64,000 nt of DNA from Leeuwenhoekiella blandensis MED217 (GTDB lineage: Bacteria > Bacteroidota > Bacteroidia > Flavobacteriales > Flavobacteriaceae): positions 4,065,823 through 4,129,822 of the forward strand of contig NZ_CH672395.1 of assembly GCF_000152985.1 (NCBI RefSeq), given 5' to 3'. This document shows positions 60,582 through 64,000 of this stretch, piece after piece. Within the stretch, counting starts at the first letter, position 1; the number at the start of each line of letters is the position of its first letter. A program made the translations under genes and the position numbers. A model generated the notes under the pieces. The model made no database searches and was not told the DNA's origin. It saw nothing but the letters and a program-made list of their open reading frames with translations.

Positions 60582-62162
60582 TTATTTTTTATATCGAGCA
60601 GCAAGGTCATTTGCTACAGTGGTCAAGGTGTCGATCACCTCATCTGTAAGCTTACCTGCTTTCAATGTATCTAAAGTATCTCTGTGCTTTGCATTCAAAA
60701 GTTCAAGATAGTCTGTTTCAAACTCTTTTACTTTATCGATAGGCACATTACGCAATAGGTTTTTAGAACCTGCGTAGATTATCGCGATTTGATCTTCTAC
60801 AGTATATGGCGTGTTTTCCGCTTGCTTTAAGATCTCAACGTTACGTTTACCTTTTTCAATTACACTCAAGGTAGCTGCATCAAGGTCTGAACCAAACTTA
60901 GCAAATGCCTCTAGTTCACGGAAAGCCGCCTGGTCTAACTTAAGTGTACCAGATACTTTCTTCATCGACTTGATCTGTGCAGAACCACCAACACGTGATA
61001 CTGAAATACCTACGTTAATCGCTGGACGTACACCCGAGTTGAATAAGTCACCATCAAGGAAGATCTGACCATCTGTAATCGAGATTACGTTTGTAGGGAT
61101 ATATGCTGAAACGTCCCCTGCTTGAGTTTCGATAATCGGAAGTGCTGTTAATGAACCACCACCTTTAACGATAGGTTTCAAGCTATCAGGAAGGTCGTTC
61201 ATGTTCTTTGCAATATCATCATCTGCAATCACTTTTGCAGCACGCTCTAATAAACGAGAGTGTAAGAAGAAAACGTCTCCAGGATACGCCTCACGACCCG
61301 GTGGACGACGTAATAAAAGTGAAACCTCACGATAGGCAACCGCTTGCTTAGATAAATCATCATAGATGATCAAAGCAGGACGACCTGTATCTCTAAAGTA
61401 TTCTCCAATTGCGGCACCTGCGAAAGGAGCATATACCTGCATAGGAGCAGGATCTGATGCGTTTGCAGCTACAATTGTAGTATAAGCCATTGCACCTTTT
61501 TCTTCAAGTACACTAGCGATACCAGCTACAGTAGAAGCCTTTTGACCTACAGCAACGTAGATACAGTAAACAGGCTCTCCAGCATCATAAAATTCTTTTT
61601 GATTCAAAATGGTATCAATACAAACGGTAGTCTTACCTGTCTGACGGTCACCAATAACAAGCTCACGCTGGCCACGACCTACAGGAATCATTGCATCGAT
61701 AGATTTGATACCTGTTTGTAAAGGCTCATTTACCGGCTGACGATAAATAACACCAGGCGCTTTACGCTCAAGTGGCATCTCATAAGTTTCACCTTCGATT
61801 GCTCCTTTACCATCGATAGGTTGTCCTAAGGTGTTAACAACACGTCCTACAATACCTTCACCTACGTTGATCGAAGCGATACGTTGTGTACGTTTTACTG
61901 TAGCACCTTCTTTAACTTCTTTAGAAGGACCTAAAAGTACAACCCCAACGTTATCTTCTTCCAAGTTCAATACAATACCTTCGAGACCTCCGTCAAATTC
62001 AACGAGCTCTCCGTATTGTGCGTTAGAAAGACCATAAACACGGGCAATACCATCACCCACGGTGAGTACTGTTCCTACCTCATCTAATGAAGCTGATGCT
62101 TCAAAGCCTGAAAGTTGTTTCTTTAAAATCGTTGAAACTTCAGCTGGTTTTACTTCTGCCAT
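60582..62162 (-). CDS. atpA: ATP synthase subunit alpha
   Basis: This 526-residue nucleotide-binding subunit of F1 has the P-loop GDRQTGKTT (about 172-180), [22 protein letters not shown] and the signature [18 protein letters not shown] catalytic-interface Arg lies in the SRVGG region. It forms a hexamer with the beta subunit. It is preceded by atpH and followed by atpG after 29 bases. Confidence 0.97.
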   Translation of the reverse strand: MAEVKPAEVSTILKKQLSGFEASASLDEVGTVLTVGDGIARVYGLSNAQYGELVEFDGGLEGIVLNLEEDNVGVVLLGPSKEVKEGATVKRTQRIASINVGEGIVGRVVNTLGQPIDGKGAIEGETYEMPLERKAPGVIYRQPVNEPLQTGIKSIDAMIPVGRGQRELVIGDRQTGKTTVCIDTILNQKEFYDAGEPVYCIYVAVGQKASTVAGIASVLEEKGAMAYTTIVAANASDPAPMQVYAPFAGAAIGEYFRDTGRPALIIYDDLSKQAVAYREVSLLLRRPPGREAYPGDVFFLHSRLLERAAKVIADDDIAKNMNDLPDSLKPIVKGGGSLTALPIIETQAGDVSAYIPTNVISITDGQIFLDGDLFNSGVRPAINVGISVSRVGGSAQIKSMKKVSGTLKLDQAAFRELEAFAKFGSDLDAATLSVIEKGKRNVEILKQAENTPYTVEDQIAIIYAGSKNLLRNVPIDKVKEFETDYLELLNAKHRDTLDTLKAGKLTDEVIDTLTTVANDLAARYKK

Positions 62163-62212
62163 TTTGTTTGATATCTAAGTAAGCTTTGATACAACTCAAA
62201 GCTAAGTTGTAA

Positions 62213-62752
62213 TTATAAACGTTTACTAAATTCTTTTTGCACGCTCACAAGTTGATTTGCAACACTTGCGTCGTACTGTACATCTCCTACACGAAGAATA
62301 AACCCTCCTATTAAACTCGGGTCAATATGCTGTTCTAAAGTAACCTCACTGCTATTGGTAAGCTCTTTTACTTTAGCTAAAATTTTTGCTTCTAAACTAG
62401 CGTCTAACTCCACAGCTGTTGTTACCTGAGCAACAACAATACCTTTAGACTCATTATATAAGCTCACATAGCTTTGAGCTACCTGACCTAAAAGAGCGCT
62501 ACGCTTTTTATCAACCAAAAGATCGATAAGGCTTAGTGTGCTTGGGTCATAATCTGCAAAAACAGCCTTTAACGAAGCTCTTTTATCTTCTGGCTTAATA
62601 ACAGGACTTTTAAGCACACTGCGCAATTCTTTGCTTGCGTTTAGTGTAGCATCAATAGATTTCATATTACCAAAAACAACTTCCTCAGTACCTTTTTCTT
62701 TGGCCTGATCTAAAATTGCCTTTGCATAACGTATTGCTGCTCTTGATGACAT
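62213..62752 (-). CDS. atpH: ATP synthase subunit delta
   Basis: This 179-residue peripheral-stalk subunit joins F1 to the b-subunits. It has an N-terminal helical bundle (RAAIRYAKAILDQAKEKG) and a C-terminal beta part containing LEQHIDPSLIGGFILRVGD, the typical OSCP/delta signature. It is located between atpF (15 bases) and atpA (50 bases). Confidence 0.95.
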   Translation of the reverse strand: MSSRAAIRYAKAILDQAKEKGTEEVVFGNMKSIDATLNASKELRSVLKSPVIKPEDKRASLKAVFADYDPSTLSLIDLLVDKKRSALLGQVAQSYVSLYNESKGIVVAQVTTAVELDASLEAKILAKVKELTNSSEVTLEQHIDPSLIGGFILRVGDVQYDASVANQLVSVQKEFSKRL

Positions 62753-62767
62753 GAACTGCTTGTTTTA

Positions 62768-63268
62768 TTAGTTAAGGGTAGCGTCTTGCAGCATTTTATC
62801 TACATACTGCTGCTGTTTTTCTTTATCTGAAAGCTCTTGCTTAACCACTTTCTCTGCAATTTCAAGAGAAAGTTCTGCAACTTGACCTTTTAACTCAGCC
62901 ACTGCCGCACGCTTTTCTGCTGCGATAGCCTCTTGTGCTTGAGTGATGATTTTATCAGCTTGCGCTTTTGCATCACCTTCAGCTTCTGCGATCATTTTTG
63001 TTCTGATCTCACGAGCTTCTTTCAACATAGCATCACGCTCTGCACGTGCTTCCTGCAATGCTTTCTCATTGTCTGCCTGAAGATTTTTCATCTCCAAACG
63101 TGCTTTTTCTGCTGCTTCTAATGCACCTTGAATTCCTTGCTCACGCTCATCTAAAGAGCTTAAGATAGGTTTCCAAGCAAATTTCTTCATCAATAAGATG
63201 AGGATAATTAATATAACAGCTTGCATTACAAACAAGCCCGGCGAAAAATCATTTAATAACTGATCCAT
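62768..63268 (-). CDS. atpF: ATP synthase subunit b
   Basis: This 166-residue protein has an N-terminal membrane helix (about 8-27, FVMQAVILIILILLMKKFAW) and a long Ala/Glu/Lys-rich coiled coil that forms the stator. The ATG at 63268 (MDQLLNDFSPG) is chosen over an upstream in-frame start at 63310 because it matches the family start and leaves a normal leader from atpE. Confidence 0.95.
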   Translation of the reverse strand: MDQLLNDFSPGLFVMQAVILIILILLMKKFAWKPILSSLDEREQGIQGALEAAEKARLEMKNLQADNEKALQEARAERDAMLKEAREIRTKMIAEAEGDAKAQADKIITQAQEAIAAEKRAAVAELKGQVAELSLEIAEKVVKQELSDKEKQQQYVDKMLQDATLN

Positions 63269-63344
63269 CTTTGAATTTAATGTTTTAAATAAAACAACTC
63301 CTGTAACCAACCGTTACAGGAATTGCTTAGTTGTTTAAGCTTGA

Positions 63345-64000
<656 letters not shown>

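Noticed and set aside
60811-62037. Plus-strand ORFs opposite atpA and many similar frames opposite other genes
   Set aside because: They lie wholly inside strongly conserved genes on the other strand, have no family features, and have the composition expected of antisense frames.

Overview
The window looks like chromosomal DNA of a member of the Flavobacteriaceae (phylum Bacteroidota), with GC near 40 percent. Support comes from the gliding lipoprotein gene gldH in the order ricT-gldH-PBP1A, a GLPGLI-family protein beside a TonB-dependent-type barrel, an atpBEFHAG operon without atpDC, many short lipoproteins with flavobacterial lipoboxes, and -7 promoter elements of the TAnnTTTG type. I cannot fix the genus. 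I see no rRNA, tRNA or CRISPR array.

Layout. Positions 1-6000: a cut-off lipoprotein, a radical SAM protein, a PIN-domain toxin-antitoxin pair with two small membrane proteins (an AT-rich accessory patch), an enoyl-CoA hydratase, a sensor kinase and hemJ. 6000-12000: a 1062-residue Asp-box (BNR/sortilin-like) secreted protein, a MATE transporter and hemH. 11950-14790: an IS3-family element lying inside a TlpA-type lipoprotein gene, whose two halves remain on either side. 14830-25200: a ThuA-like lipoprotein, an AraC-type regulator divergent from a haem operon (hemA, hemC, hemD, hemE, three passenger genes, hemF, hemB) and a DinB-like protein. 25290-30560: CNNM/CBS protein, ogt, serine hydrolase, exonuclease and a fused oligopeptide ABC ATPase. 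31130-37260: scoA-prx-scoB and the ricT-gldH-PBP1A group. 37560-41210: an AT-rich unit of a small Cys-containing exported peptide, a GLPGLI protein and an outer-membrane barrel. 41190-52540: trhO, recA, an ECF sigma factor with its membrane/barrel partner, plsC, trpS, dprA, an HU/SPOR protein, a thioesterase and an M20 amidohydrolase. 52610-59500: an envelope block (EnvC-like, DUF4292, TPR, nucleotidyltransferase, dut, flippase). 59670-64000: the ATP synthase operon, running off the right end.

How the genes work together. Eight haem-pathway genes (hemA, C, D, E, F, B, H, J) lie within 20 kb and cover glutamyl-tRNA to protohaem except for hemL. HemF and HemJ indicate aerobic coproporphyrinogen and protoporphyrinogen oxidation.

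The most striking feature is at hemD. A compact unit of about 440 bp carries a DUF559 endonuclease-like ORF between hairpin-containing inverted repeats. It sits exactly between hemC and the HemD-coding part, has removed any visible hemD start codon, and reads in frame through its right-hand repeat, so uroporphyrinogen-III synthase is now predicted as a DUF559-HemD fusion. This is the best candidate for an under-described mobile system here. Other points of interest are the IS3-split thioredoxin lipoprotein, the toxin-antitoxin operator, the GLPGLI/barrel/peptide unit, a peroxiredoxin gene between the two CoA-transferase subunits, and an orphan hairpin-terminator region upstream of recA.
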